A stretch of DNA of 64,000 nt from Segatella copri (GCF_009494395.1 NZ_VZCB01000084.1:1-64000), one strand, 5' to 3'; counted from the stretch's first letter, positions 5,798 through 17,474 are shown. Notes: generated by a model from the sequence alone, not told the origin. A program made the numbers and translations.

Positions 5798-8653
5798 ATG
5801 AAGAATATTAAACTCTTTGATTACCAAGAGGATATGAAGGAACGGATTGAGAAGGCGTTGCGCCTTCATCGGTCCGTGATGGCACAAATGCCTACTGGTA
5901 CGGGAAAAACGGTTCTACTTGCTTCGGTCGTAGAATCGTTTTTGAGGGAACATTCCAATTGTAATGTTTGGATTGTTGCCCATAGAAGGGAGTTGGTTTC
6001 TCAGATTCGAGAAACGATTCAAAGAGTTTTTTCGAAAACCCACCCGTCCTCCCTTACCCTTAAGGGAGGCTCCACCGCTTTCCCCAAGCCCCTTTCCCCT
6101 CAGGGGACAGGGGATGTAACCGCTCCTCCTCGTCGCTCGGAACCGCTACGCTCTAAGGTTGGCGGACCATCAAAGGTCTCGCCAGATTGTTTGTCGGCTG
6201 GCGCATTAAAGAGGGCATCAAAGGTCTCGCCAGATTGTGCGGGATGGGACCGCCTGGGTGAGAGGGGTGGTGATGGGCTTGGTGCCACTTCTGCCTCTTC
6301 TGTCAATCCTGCTTCTGACATGATGCCGATAAAGGCGGTGTCGATACAATGGTTGGCTAAACACTATGACGAGATAGAGGAAGAACCGGGGATGATAGTG
6401 ATTGACGAGGCGCACCATGCGCTCGCCAAGACCTATAAGGAAATGTGGGAGAGATTCCCGAATGCTAAGTTCCTGGGACTGACGGCTACTCCTTGCCGAT
6501 TAAACGGTAAGGGTTTTACTGATCTGTTTGACGTATTGGTGCAGTCGTGGAGTGTTCCTGAATTTATCAGCAAGGGAAGATTGGCGACATACGATTTCGT
6601 GAGCATCAAGTCGGATGGTGTAACGCAACGGCTCATCGACTCCTTGCAGAAGCGAGGGGCAGATGGTGACTACCAGAACAAGGAAATGGATATGCTGCTG
6701 AATAAAAAGCCGAGTATCGAAAGGCTCTATCGGAGTTTCGAAGAATTTGGTAAAAACAGAAAGGGCATCGTGTATGCTATCAATATTTCTCATGCCAATG
6801 CTATTGCCGAGTTCTATAGAGAACACGGCATAGCGGCTGTTGCCATTGATAGCAAGACTCCTGCGAGTGAACGTAGAATGCTGATTGAAAGATTCAAATC
6901 TTCTTCCTTATCTTTTTCGAAAACCCACCCGTCCTCCCTTACCCTTAAGGGAGGCTCCACCGCTTTTCCCAAGCCCCTTTCCCCTCAGGGGACAGGGGAT
7001 GTAACCGCTCCTCCTCGTCGCTCGGAACCGCTACGCTCTAAGGTTGGCGGACCATCAAAGGTCTCGCCAGATTGTGCGGGATGGGACCGCCTGGGGATGA
7101 GTGGAGCATCAAAGGTCTCGCCAGATTGTTTGTGCGGTGTAAACCGCCTTGGTGATGGTCTTGGGGACCGCCTGGGTGCTACTTGCTTGCGGCCTGCTGA
7201 TAAAGTTGGCGATAGACTTGCTGCTACTTGTTTGCGGGCAGCTGATGGAGTTGCTGATGAACTTGCTCCTATACAGGTGCTGGTGAATGTGGATATATTC
7301 TCGGAGGGATTTGACTGCCCGGATGTGGAGTTTGTACAGTTGGCTCGACCTACATTGTCGCTTGCCAAGTATCTGCAGATGGTGGGACGTGGACTGCGAG
7401 TGGCTAAGGGGAAGAAGAATTGCTTGATTATTGATAACGTGGGACTGTATCGGGTGTTTGGATTGCCTTCGCAAGTATGGAACTGGAATGCTATGTTCGA
7501 GGGAAAGCTGAAAGTTGGCAAGAAAAAGGAGACTCCGAAGGAAAGAGATTTCTTCTTGATGTACGGAAAGCAAGAAACTATGCCTGTTGGTCAAGACTCG
7601 GAAATGATGATGGTGATGAGCCATGAGGAACTGATGCAGTCATTGCTGTATCGGGAGTTTGTGGATTGCAATGATGATTTTGCCATCGTCAAGTTGAATG
7701 ATGGAAAAATGACGGTGGTAAACCGACAGGGCGAACAGGTGATAAAACCAGGCAACTATTATGAAATGAAGTTCTTGCAAGGGAATATCTTGTCCTATCG
7801 ACCTCGCAGAAAGACTGTATGTTACTACGACCTCTTGGCGAGAGTTGTCATTGACGAGGACATTCATGAGAAGGATGCTCCTAAGGTAATCACCATCAAT
7901 AAATGGGAGTTCGTCAAATATGATGATCACTTCAGGTCTCGTACCTACGAGCACTTTGCTTTGCCTTTTCGCCCTTCCCAATATGACCTTTGGAATTATG
8001 GATATTATATGATCTACAACTTTCAACGCTCTACAGCCAGTGGTTGTCAGGAATGGATATATAAAGAGGAGGATGGCGGCTCTATGCGTATGTATAAAGA
8101 AAACAGTGAAAAGGTTTGTTTTTTACGTGGCGACCATACTCATGTATATTGGCTGTGCGCCGACCTGTACGACAGTGGCATAGTGGTCATGGACAGTCAT
8201 GAGGATTACTACTTCGTTGACTCCAGCTTGAAAAAGACCTATATAGGTTGCAATCAACCCAAAACAGAAAGCGAGAATTTGACGGTTGCGATGCCACGGC
8301 TTGGCAAACTGGTCTATGAGCGAGAAATGCAGCGCAGGAAAAAGCAAGAGGAACAGGAACTGTTACTGTTGCACGAGAAGTCGGAGGCAGGCAGCGTGGA
8401 ATTGTATCAAGCTGGAAAGAAGTGGGGATTGAAGATGGATGGTAAGGTTGTAGTACCTCCTCTCTACCACAGCATTTCTCAACCTGTTGGTGCCTATTGT
8501 GCCTTTGAGCAGATGCCAAGGCATTGGGGGATCATGAACTTGAAAGGCAAGGTGATTGTTGATGCTAAATATGAAAAGGTGGAGGTTCTTGCCAATGGTA
8601 AAGCTGTTGTTACTACTATTACGGGGAAAACACAGACTGTCAATCTTAGATAA
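5798..8653 (+). CDS. DEAH-box superfamily 2 helicase with two in-frame repeat insertions
   Basis: A 951-residue ATP-dependent nucleic-acid helicase. Motif I is MPTGTGKT (31-38), motif II is VIDEAHHA, motif III is LTATPCR and motif VI is QMVGRGLRV. The C-terminus carries WG-type repeats (KKWGLKMDGKVVV and HWGIMNLKGKVIV). ATG 5798 starts directly at the family-like sequence MKNIKLFDYQ. Residues about 77-170 and 372-490 do not look like helicase: they are two copies of a dispersed palindromic repeat read in the same frame without stops. Both fall between conserved motifs, the first before motif II and the second just before the VLVNVDIFSEGFDCP segment. The closest relatives I know are uninterrupted there. 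Whether the enzyme is active with these loops is unknown. Confidence 0.85.
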   Translation: MKNIKLFDYQEDMKERIEKALRLHRSVMAQMPTGTGKTVLLASVVESFLREHSNCNVWIVAHRRELVSQIRETIQRVFSKTHPSSLTLKGGSTAFPKPLSPQGTGDVTAPPRRSEPLRSKVGGPSKVSPDCLSAGALKRASKVSPDCAGWDRLGERGGDGLGATSASSVNPASDMMPIKAVSIQWLAKHYDEIEEEPGMIVIDEAHHALAKTYKEMWERFPNAKFLGLTATPCRLNGKGFTDLFDVLVQSWSVPEFISKGRLATYDFVSIKSDGVTQRLIDSLQKRGADGDYQNKEMDMLLNKKPSIERLYRSFEEFGKNRKGIVYAINISHANAIAEFYREHGIAAVAIDSKTPASERRMLIERFKSSSLSFSKTHPSSLTLKGGSTAFPKPLSPQGTGDVTAPPRRSEPLRSKVGGPSKVSPDCAGWDRLGMSGASKVSPDCLCGVNRLGDGLGDRLGATCLRPADKVGDRLAATCLRAADGVADELAPIQVLVNVDIFSEGFDCPDVEFVQLARPTLSLAKYLQMVGRGLRVAKGKKNCLIIDNVGLYRVFGLPSQVWNWNAMFEGKLKVGKKKETPKERDFFLMYGKQETMPVGQDSEMMMVMSHEELMQSLLYREFVDCNDDFAIVKLNDGKMTVVNRQGEQVIKPGNYYEMKFLQGNILSYRPRRKTVCYYDLLARVVIDEDIHEKDAPKVITINKWEFVKYDDHFRSRTYEHFALPFRPSQYDLWNYGYYMIYNFQRSTASGCQEWIYKEEDGGSMRMYKENSEKVCFLRGDHTHVYWLCADLYDSGIVVMDSHEDYYFVDSSLKKTYIGCNQPKTESENLTVAMPRLGKLVYEREMQRRKKQEEQELLLLHEKSEAGSVELYQAGKKWGLKMDGKVVVPPLYHSISQPVGAYCAFEQMPRHWGIMNLKGKVIVDAKYEKVEVLANGKAVVTTITGKTQTVNLR
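6028..6190 (+). repeat. In-frame dispersed palindromic repeat, copy A
   Basis: This 163-bp segment is identical to 6913-7075 except at 6082/6967. It contains inverted repeats (CCTCCCTTACCC/TTAAGGGAGG and CCCCT/AGGGG pairs) and is translated as part of the helicase. A further partial unit (GCATCAAAGGTCTCGCCAGA, then GCGGGATGGGACCGCCTGGG) follows at about 6211-6258, so the foreign stretch extends to about 6310. Confidence 0.85.
6913..7075 (+). repeat. In-frame dispersed palindromic repeat, copy B
   Basis: Second copy, offset from copy A by exactly 885 bp (295 codons), so it is read in the same frame. The single difference (C at 6082, T at 6967) is synonymous for Phe. Further degenerate units continue to about 7270 (GACCGCCTGGG and TTGCGG phrases). 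Confidence 0.85.
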
Positions 8654-8735
8654 AGGTAGGTGTTTCCCTTGACGTCACATGCCGGTTGTTGCAACCTATC
8701 TGACCGTTTTTTCTGTTATTCTGTCAGTCTGTGGG

Positions 8736-8774
8736 CGTGCCAAAGTGTCAGTATTGATACTTTGGCACGTTTTT
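8736..8774 (+). terminator. Hairpin after the helicase gene, also resembling a sigma-54 promoter
   Basis: A perfect 11-bp stem (CGTGCCAAAGT/ACTTTGGCACG) with a 12-nt loop is followed by five T, a good intrinsic terminator. The right arm and tail also read TGGCACG-N4-TCGTA, close to a sigma-54 -24/-12 element. No TAnnTTTG promoter is visible before groES. Confidence 0.65.
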
Positions 8775-8870
8775 CGTATGGCCATGTATCGATTGGTGGT
8801 GAGCCCCAATAGGCTTGCTGAAGATCTGAAATAAAAACAAGAAGTAATAACAATTTAAAAATATAGAATC

Positions 8871-9143
8871 ATGAACATTAAACCATTAGCAGACAGAGTG
8901 CTGGTACTTCCTGCACCAGCTGAAGAAAAAGTAGGTGGAATCATTATTCCTGATACAGCAAAGGAAAAGCCACAGCGTGGTAAGGTCGTTGCTACAGGCA
9001 AGGGTACTAAGGATGAAGAGATGATTCTCAAGGAAGGTGATACCGTTCTCTACGGTAAGTATGCTGGTACTGAATTGGAATTTGATGGTACTAAGTATAT
9101 GATGATGCGTCAAAGCGACGTACTCGCAGTAGTAGAGGAGTAG
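8871..9143 (+). CDS. groES: Co-chaperonin GroES
   Basis: The 10-kDa co-chaperonin that caps the GroEL ring (90 aa). The N-terminus [20 protein letters not shown] is the family signature. The mobile-loop region reads [18 protein letters not shown] and the rest matches GroES throughout. Length is normal. It lies 80 bp upstream of groEL in the usual operon. The gap contains a 7-bp-period A/G-rich repeat (9148-9182). Confidence 0.97.
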   Translation: MNIKPLADRVLVLPAPAEEKVGGIIIPDTAKEKPQRGKVVATGKGTKDEEMILKEGDTVLYGKYAGTELEFDGTKYMMMRQSDVLAVVEE

Positions 9144-9147
9144 TTTT

Positions 9148-9182
9148 AAAGGTAAAAAGGTAAAAAAGTAAAAAGGTAAAAA
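9148..9182 (+). repeat. Heptameric GGTAAAA-type repeat between groES and groEL
   Basis: About five imperfect 7-bp units of GGTAAAA/AGTAAAA. The same kind of array ends trpF and precedes trpA (56477-56520). Confidence 0.7.
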
Positions 9183-9211
9183 TACTTTTTGCGATATTTA
9201 AACATTATTAG

Positions 9212-10852
<1,641 letters not shown>

Positions 10853-10916
10853 AAACTGAATAGTTCGCGCAAACAACGCATACTGTAAGGGTGCGGTTTT
10901 GCAAAGTAAAAATAAC

Positions 10917-10953
10917 AAATAGGGGTGATTCTCAATGAATTACCCCTATTTTT
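10917..10953 (+). terminator. Terminator of the groESL operon
   Basis: The inverted repeat AAATAGGGGT/ACCCCTATTT, extended by a partly paired inner stem around a short loop, is followed by a T run. It lies 65 bp after groEL. Confidence 0.8.
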
Positions 10954-10994
10954 GTATTTATTAAGTTTTAAAGATGCAAAAAATCGCAAAATTA

Positions 10995-11026
10995 TTTGGA
11001 GTGAATTGACTTTTTTTGTAATTTTG
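10995..11026 (+). promoter_or_regulatory. Promoter driving a candidate small RNA
   Basis: TTTG at 10995-10998, 20 nt, then TAATTTTG at 11019-11026 give a full-consensus Bacteroidota promoter. A terminator follows about 180 bp later with no open frame between. Confidence 0.65.
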
Positions 11027-11032
11027 CAAGCG

Positions 11033-11208
11033 AATAAAGATAGTTCTTCTCACTGCGAGGAGATTATCTTTCAAAGTTTGATTGTAATTGTATGAGGACC
11101 GTGAGGTCTGTGTACAATGAAAATATTTTTTTGATTTGTTTTAGTAGATTAGTTTTTAAGTAGTTTGTTTTTGAAAATCGGTTGTCGTGAGACATCCGAT
11201 TTTTTTTT
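11033..11208 (+). ncRNA. Candidate structured small RNA of about 175 nt
   Basis: A transcript from the promoter at 10995-11026 would run to the terminator at 11175-11208. It folds into two similar hairpins. The first has outer stem AAAGATA/TATCTTT with inner pairing around ACTGC. The second has ATTGTA/TACAAT with GGACC/GGTCT around GTGA. An A/T-rich single-stranded stretch and the terminator follow. No coding frame is apparent. I cannot assign it to a family; 6S-like or another Bacteroidales RNA is possible. Confidence 0.5.
11175..11208 (+). terminator. Terminator of the candidate small RNA
   Basis: The stem ATCGGTTGTC/GACATCCGAT (one mismatch) with loop GTGA is followed by at least eight T. 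Confidence 0.75.
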
Positions 11209-11217
11209 GTTATTTAT

Positions 11218-11248
11218 TTTGTGTTCTCGAATTTATTGTGTAATTTTG
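11218..11248 (+). promoter_or_regulatory. Promoter only four bases before a start codon
   Basis: TTTG at 11218-11221, 19 nt, then TAATTTTG at 11241-11248. The ATG of the next gene is at 11253, so the transcript should be leaderless or nearly so. Confidence 0.65.
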
Positions 11249-11252
11249 CAGC

Positions 11253-11468
11253 ATGAAGAATATTGATTGGAAAAAAGCATTGGTCTTCCTGATTGTTATC
11301 GGTGGACTGATTTATATAACAAAGGCTGAGTTGGGAATGACAACTACTAATTCATTCCTCACTACGCTTGGTATTTTATTGCTTCTCTTTATCGGTGATA
11401 ACTTCGCTCAGAAGATAGACGATAATAGAAAGCGTCGTAAACTGAATGATGATGGAAAAGCTAATTAA
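11253..11468 (+). CDS. Small two-helix membrane protein of unknown function
   Basis: A 71-residue protein with two hydrophobic segments (ALVFLIVIGGLIYIT and FLTTLGILLLLFIGD) and a highly charged C-terminal tail (KIDDNRKRRKLNDDGK). It is probably an inner-membrane protein with both ends in the cytoplasm. I do not recognise a family. Its last 23 bp overlap the kinase-RapZ fusion gene, so the two are translationally coupled. The promoter at 11218-11248 places transcription start at or next to the ATG. Confidence 0.7.
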   Translation: MKNIDWKKALVFLIVIGGLIYITKAELGMTTTNSFLTTLGILLLLFIGDNFAQKIDDNRKRRKLNDDGKAN

Positions 11469-12993
11469 TCTTTATAAGCAATGGGCTGGCGAAGAACCTG
11501 CGGATGTCATCAAGTTGGCAGGGCAGGGAAGTAACCGTCAGTATTTCCGTATCATCAAGCAAGATGGAGATACGGTGATTGGTGTCGTGGGCACCAGTCG
11601 TGATGAAGATCATGCCTTCATTTATCTTGCCAATCATTTCAACCTCCGACAGTTGCCTGTACCTAAGATCTTGGCTGTGAGCGAGGATCAGCTTTGCTAT
11701 ATACAGACTGACCTGGGGGGAACTTCGCTTTTCGATGCAATCAAGGGTGGTCGTGAGGCTGGAGGAAGATATAATCAGAAGGAGAAGGAACTTCTGAAGA
11801 AGACTATCCGTGAGTTGCCTAACATCCAGTTGCGTGGTGCTCGCGGGCTGGACTGGTCCAATTGCTATCCTCAGCCGGAATTTGATGTGGATAGCGTTCT
11901 TTTTGACCTCAACTATTTCAAGTATTGTTTCTTGAAGCCTACCGATCTGGATTTTCATGAGCTGAAACTTGAAGCCAATTTCCGATTGTTTGCAAAGGAT
12001 CTGACTTCCGAAAAGATGGATTGTTTCCTCTATCGTGATTTCCAGGCACGCAATATTATGTTGGACGAAAATGGCAATCCGTATTTTATCGATTTCCAAG
12101 GTGGCAGAAAAGGACCGTTCTATTATGATCTGGCTTCCTTCCTCTGGCAGGCTTCTGCCAAATATTCCTTCAAGCTCCGCCGGGAGTTGGTTTGGGAGTA
12201 TTATCAGTCGCTCAAGGATTATACGGAGGTTCCTTCGGTTCGCCATTTCGTGAATCGTCTGAGTCTCTTTGTGCTCTTCCGCACCTTACAGGTGTTGGGA
12301 GCTTACGGTTTCCGTGGCTATTTCGAGCGCAAGAAGCATTTCCTCGACAGTATTCCACCTGCCATCCAGAATCTTCGCGATCTCCTGAAGATGGGCGAGA
12401 AGGTGTTCCCTTATCCCTATATGATGGATATGCTTCGCAGACTTACCGAACTGCCGCAGTTCAAGCGCATCGAGAGTGCTGCCGTAACACGTGCAGATGG
12501 ATATAAGACTACAGATAATAATATTTATCGGGCTCATCCACAGGATGGACCGGCAACATTCTCCAAGTATGACGGAAAGGGACCTTTGGTTGTGAGAGTC
12601 TACAGTTTCTCCTTTAAAAAGGGTATTCCTGAAGATCCGTCGGGCAATGGTGGCGGTTATGTCTTTGACTGTAGAAGCACTCATAACCCAGGCCGTTATG
12701 AACCTTACAAGAAGTTGACGGGGCTGGACGAACCGGTCATCCGATTCCTGGAGGATGATGGTGAGATTCTCCAGTTCCTGGAGCATGTCTATGCACTTGC
12801 CGATCATCACGTGAACCGTTATATCCAGCGTGGTTTCACCTCTCTGATGTTCTGTTTCGGTTGTACGGGCGGTCAGCATCGCAGTGTGTATTCCGCTCAG
12901 CATCTGGCAGAGCATATCCACGAAAAGTTTGGCGTAGAAGTGCAAATCTGCCATCGTGAGCAACAGATAGAGCAGGTTTTGCCTGCAAAATAA
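11446..12993 (+). CDS. Amino-sugar kinase (AmgK-like) fused to a RapZ C-terminal domain
   Basis: A 515-residue fusion. Residues 1 to about 330 are an aminoglycoside-phosphotransferase-fold kinase: the catalytic loop is YRDFQARNIM (Asp198, Asn203) and the metal-binding motif is IDFQGGRKGP. Residues about 380-515 match the C-terminal domain of RapZ, with GCTGGQHRS at 472-480. In E. coli that domain binds glucosamine-6-phosphate and the GlmZ/GlmY RNAs. The next gene is a MurU-like nucleotidyltransferase. AmgK plus MurU convert recycled N-acetylmuramate to its UDP form in other bacteria, so a cell-wall recycling kinase is the best guess. The kinase substrate is inferred from this neighbour. The start is one of three consecutive ATGs (11446, 11449, 11452). 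Confidence 0.78.
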   Translation: MMMEKLINLYKQWAGEEPADVIKLAGQGSNRQYFRIIKQDGDTVIGVVGTSRDEDHAFIYLANHFNLRQLPVPKILAVSEDQLCYIQTDLGGTSLFDAIKGGREAGGRYNQKEKELLKKTIRELPNIQLRGARGLDWSNCYPQPEFDVDSVLFDLNYFKYCFLKPTDLDFHELKLEANFRLFAKDLTSEKMDCFLYRDFQARNIMLDENGNPYFIDFQGGRKGPFYYDLASFLWQASAKYSFKLRRELVWEYYQSLKDYTEVPSVRHFVNRLSLFVLFRTLQVLGAYGFRGYFERKKHFLDSIPPAIQNLRDLLKMGEKVFPYPYMMDMLRRLTELPQFKRIESAAVTRADGYKTTDNNIYRAHPQDGPATFSKYDGKGPLVVRVYSFSFKKGIPEDPSGNGGGYVFDCRSTHNPGRYEPYKKLTGLDEPVIRFLEDDGEILQFLEHVYALADHHVNRYIQRGFTSLMFCFGCTGGQHRSVYSAQHLAEHIHEKFGVEVQICHREQQIEQVLPAK

Positions 12994-13002
12994 GAATAAG
13001 TG

Positions 13003-13048
13003 GCGTGCAAATTTGGCTATCTCGCAAAAAGTTAGTAAATTTGCACGC
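13003..13048. promoter_or_regulatory. Promoter enclosed by a perfect 12-bp inverted repeat
   Basis: TTTG at 13012-13015, 20 nt, then TAAATTTG at 13036-13043 form a promoter for the MurU-like gene. A perfect 12-bp inverted repeat (GCGTGCAAATTT at 13003-13014, complement at 13037-13048) overlaps both elements. It could be an operator or the terminator of the upstream gene, though no T run follows. Confidence 0.6.
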
Positions 13049-13072
13049 ACATTAAAATATAGCTATACAGCA

Positions 13073-13813
13073 ATGATGCAAGCAATGATATTCGCAGCAG
13101 GTTTGGGCACTCGCCTTAAGCCACTTACCGACCGTATTCCGAAGGCTTTGGTAAGTGTCGGTGGAGAACCTTTGCTCAAACGTGTCATCTTTCAGTTGAA
13201 GGATGCCGGTTTCACTCGCATTGTAGTGAACGTGCATCATTTCTCCAATCAAATCATCGACTATCTCAGAGAGAATGATAACTTCGGTATGGACATCCGT
13301 ATCAGTGATGAGAGCGAAAAGCTGCTCGAAACGGGTGGAGGTATCCGGAAGGCATGGCCGCTCTTCAACCAGACAGAGCCTATTCTCATCCACAACGTGG
13401 ATATTCTGAGTAATGTGGATCTGAAGAAGTTCTATCAGATGGAGAGTCAGGACATGATAGCAGCCCGACTGATGGTGAGCGAACGCAAGACCAAGCGCTA
13501 TCTTCTCTTCGATGACAGCATGCGATTGGTAGGTTGGACGAATATTGAGACGGGCGAGGTAAAGAGTCCTTATCCTGATCTCAATCCTAAAGAGTATAAG
13601 ATGTATGCTTTCTCTGGCATCCACATGGTAGCCCCATCACTCTTCCCATTGATGGAGGAGGAACCGGATAAGTTCCCAATCATGGATTTCTATCTGAAGC
13701 ATTGCGACAAGGTTCGCATTGAGGGATACGTGAAGAACGACCTCAAGCTGATGGATGTGGGAAAGCAGGAGACGCTGAAAGAAGCGGAAGCATTCCTAAA
13801 GGAGTTAAAGTAA
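13073..13813 (+). CDS. MurU-like sugar-phosphate nucleotidyltransferase
   Basis: A 246-residue NDP-sugar pyrophosphorylase. The N-terminus MQAMIFAAGLGTRLKPLTDRIPKALVSVGG carries the nucleotide-binding GxGTRxxPLT and the PKAL lysine. A metal-binding Asp sits in HNVDILSNVD. Size and sequence resemble MurU, which makes UDP-MurNAc from MurNAc-1-phosphate; mannose- or glucose-1-phosphate enzymes are related alternatives. I chose ATG 13073 because the promoter ends at 13043 and the family sequence starts here. It sits directly behind the AmgK-like kinase, which supports a shared recycling pathway. Confidence 0.75.
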   Translation: MMQAMIFAAGLGTRLKPLTDRIPKALVSVGGEPLLKRVIFQLKDAGFTRIVVNVHHFSNQIIDYLRENDNFGMDIRISDESEKLLETGGGIRKAWPLFNQTEPILIHNVDILSNVDLKKFYQMESQDMIAARLMVSERKTKRYLLFDDSMRLVGWTNIETGEVKSPYPDLNPKEYKMYAFSGIHMVAPSLFPLMEEEPDKFPIMDFYLKHCDKVRIEGYVKNDLKLMDVGKQETLKEAEAFLKELK

Positions 13814-13814
13814 A

Positions 13815-13910
13815 AGTGAAGAGTGAAAAGTGAAGAGTGAAGAACGAAGAGTGAAGAATTCAATAGTCTAAGCTAATCATAAAGTTCAAAGTTCAAATTT
13901 CAAAGTTTAA
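13815..13910 (+). repeat. Two heptameric repeat arrays before guaA
   Basis: Positions 13815-13859 are an imperfect GAAGAGT/GAAAAGT array of 7-bp period. Positions 13876-13910 are AATCATAAAGTTCAAA followed by more GTTCAAA units. The guaA ATG is at 13917. Confidence 0.75.
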
Positions 13911-13916
13911 TATATT

Positions 13917-15527
13917 ATGCAACAGAAGATTATTATTTTGGATTTCGGTTCACAGACCACACAGCTGATTGGCCGTCGTGTCCGTGAGCTTGATACCTTC
14001 TGCGAGATTATGCCTTACAACAAGTTTCCAAAGGATGACCCATCTGTGATTGGTGTCATCTTGAGCGGTAGCCCTTATTCCGTTCATGATCCGGAAGCTT
14101 TCAAGGTAGATCTGAGCCAGTTTATTGGCCGCATTCCTGTGCTCGGCATCTGCTACGGTGCTCAGTTCCTCTCTTACGCCCAGGGCGGTAAGGTGGAGGC
14201 TGCAGACAGCCGTGAGTATGGTCGTGCCAACTTGGAGCAGTTCGACAAGGAGAATCCTTTGTTCAAGGGATTCATCGAGAACTCTCAGGTCTGGATGAGC
14301 CATGGTGATACCATCACTGCTATCCCTGAGGATTATAAGTGCATTGCTTCTACTGCTAATGTGAAGTATGCTGCTTATGCTTCTACCAAGCAGCCTGTAT
14401 GGGCAGTACAGTTCCATCCAGAGGTGTTCCACTCTTTGCAGGGTACACAGCTCTTAAAGAACTTCGTGGTAGATATCTGTGGTAGCAAGCAGGACTGGAG
14501 TGCTGACTCTTTCGTTGAGACAACAGTTGCTGAGTTGAAGGAACAGTTGGGCGACGATAAGGTTATCCTCGGTCTTTCTGGCGGTGTTGACTCAAGTGTT
14601 GCTGCTGTTCTCCTGAACAAGGCTATCGGTAAGAACCTTACCTGTATCTTCGTAGATCACGGTATGCTCAGAAAGAATGAGTTCCGTGATGTAATGGAGG
14701 ATTACAAGTGCTTGGGTCTGAACGTGATTGGTGTTGATGCATCAGAGAAGTTCTTTGCTGACTTGGCTGGTGTTACAGATCCAGAGAAGAAGCGTAAGAT
14801 TATCGGACGTGACTTCGTGGAGGTTTTCAATGCTGAGGCTAAGAAGCAGACTGGTGCCAAGTGGTTGGCTCAGGGTACTATCTATCCTGACCGTATCGAG
14901 AGCTTGAATATCACCGGTAAGGTAATCAAGAGCCATCACAACGTAGGTGGTCTTCCTAAGGAGATGAACCTTCAGTTGTGCGAGCCATTGAAGTGGTTGT
15001 TCAAGGATGAGGTTCGTCGTGTAGGTCGCTCTATGGGTATGCCTGAGCACCTGATTACCCGTCACCCATTCCCAGGTCCTGGTTTGGCTGTCCGTATCTT
15101 GGGTGACATCACTCCAGAGAAGGTACGTATCCTTCAGGATGCTGACGATATCTATATCCGTGGCTTGCGTGAGTATAAGGTGAAGTTGAGTGGTGAGGAA
15201 GCTCGCCGCGTCCTGGCTGCCGGTGTTCCTGCTGACATGCAGAATGGCGAGATCGAGGTTTCTCTCTACGATCAGATCTGGCAGGCTGGTACCGTATTGC
15301 TTTCTACTGTCCGTTCAGTAGGTGTGATGGGTGATGAGCGTACATACGAGCACCCTGTTGCATTGCGTGCCGTAACCAGTACTGATGCGATGACAGCCGA
15401 CTGGGCACATCTTCCATACGACTTCATGGCAAAGGTAAGTAACGAGATTATCAACAAGGTAAAGGGTGTCAACCGCGTTTGCTATGACATCTCTTCAAAA
15501 CCACCTTCGACAATCGAGTGGGAATAA
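13917..15527 (+). CDS. guaA: GMP synthase (glutamine-hydrolysing)
   Basis: Converts XMP to GMP with ATP and glutamine, the last step of guanine nucleotide synthesis (536 aa). The N-terminal class I amidotransferase has the nucleophile Cys in GICYGAQF and the His-Glu pair in VQFHPEV. The ATP pyrophosphatase domain has the P-loop LSGGVDSSV. The C-terminal dimerisation domain ends in KPPSTIEWE, the family signature. Translation starts just after a heptameric repeat array. A bidirectional terminator separates it from mscL. Confidence 0.97.
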   Translation: MQQKIIILDFGSQTTQLIGRRVRELDTFCEIMPYNKFPKDDPSVIGVILSGSPYSVHDPEAFKVDLSQFIGRIPVLGICYGAQFLSYAQGGKVEAADSREYGRANLEQFDKENPLFKGFIENSQVWMSHGDTITAIPEDYKCIASTANVKYAAYASTKQPVWAVQFHPEVFHSLQGTQLLKNFVVDICGSKQDWSADSFVETTVAELKEQLGDDKVILGLSGGVDSSVAAVLLNKAIGKNLTCIFVDHGMLRKNEFRDVMEDYKCLGLNVIGVDASEKFFADLAGVTDPEKKRKIIGRDFVEVFNAEAKKQTGAKWLAQGTIYPDRIESLNITGKVIKSHHNVGGLPKEMNLQLCEPLKWLFKDEVRRVGRSMGMPEHLITRHPFPGPGLAVRILGDITPEKVRILQDADDIYIRGLREYKVKLSGEEARRVLAAGVPADMQNGEIEVSLYDQIWQAGTVLLSTVRSVGVMGDERTYEHPVALRAVTSTDAMTADWAHLPYDFMAKVSNEIINKVKGVNRVCYDISSKPPSTIEWE

Positions 15528-15534
15528 TCATATA

Positions 15535-15583
15535 AAAAAGACCACCATTTGAGCTGGATATTCAACTCAGATGGTGGTCTTTT
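15535..15583. terminator. Bidirectional terminator between guaA and mscL
   Basis: The stem AAAGACCACCAT-TGAG/CTCA-ATGGTGGTCTTT is flanked by A and T runs and so can stop transcription from both convergent genes. Confidence 0.85.
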
Positions 15584-15600
15584 GTTTGTAAAATACGTTT

Positions 15601-16032
15601 TTATGCTTTTTTCTCTTTCAGCAAATCACGGATTTCCATGAGAAGCTTTTCTTCGTTGCTTGGCTCTGGAGCCTTCGGAGTTTCTGCCGGTTTCTCTTCT
15701 TCTTTCTTGGCTGTAATCTTGTTGACAACCTTGATGAACATGAAGATACAGAAAGCAACGATGAGGAAGTCGAAGGTGGTCTGCAGGAAATTGCCATAGT
15801 TGATGGTAGCAGCCTTGAATTCCTCGCCAGCCACATTCACGGAAGGAAGGGTTACCTTGAGGTCGGCAAAGTTGACACCACCGATGAGCCATCCGATAGG
15901 TGGCATGATGATATCGTCAACAACAGAACTCACGATTTTGCTAAAGGCACCACCTATGATAACACCGACTGCCATGTCGAGAACGTTTCCACGCATGGCA
16001 AACTGTTTGAATTCATTTAAAAATTTACTCAT
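15601..16032 (-). CDS. mscL: Large-conductance mechanosensitive channel MscL
   Basis: An inner-membrane channel that opens on hypo-osmotic stress (143 aa). The N-terminal amphipathic helix ([21 protein letters not shown]), first transmembrane helix ([17 protein letters not shown]), periplasmic loop and second helix ([18 protein letters not shown]) are in the family order. The C-terminal helix ([13 protein letters not shown]) is preceded by a Pro/Glu/Lys linker. It is transcribed toward guaA. The upstream region contains a 21-bp sequence also found at 53366-53386. Confidence 0.96.
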   Translation of the reverse strand: MSKFLNEFKQFAMRGNVLDMAVGVIIGGAFSKIVSSVVDDIIMPPIGWLIGGVNFADLKVTLPSVNVAGEEFKAATINYGNFLQTTFDFLIVAFCIFMFIKVVNKITAKKEEEKPAETPKAPEPSNEEKLLMEIRDLLKEKKA

Positions 16033-17443
<1,411 letters not shown>

Positions 17444-17474
17444 TTCGTTGCCTCTTAACGATTAAGAAAATATT

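Noticed and set aside
6028-7275. Inteins or a nested gene in the helicase
   Set aside because: No splicing motifs, and the inserted segments match non-coding repeat copies elsewhere, not protein domains.
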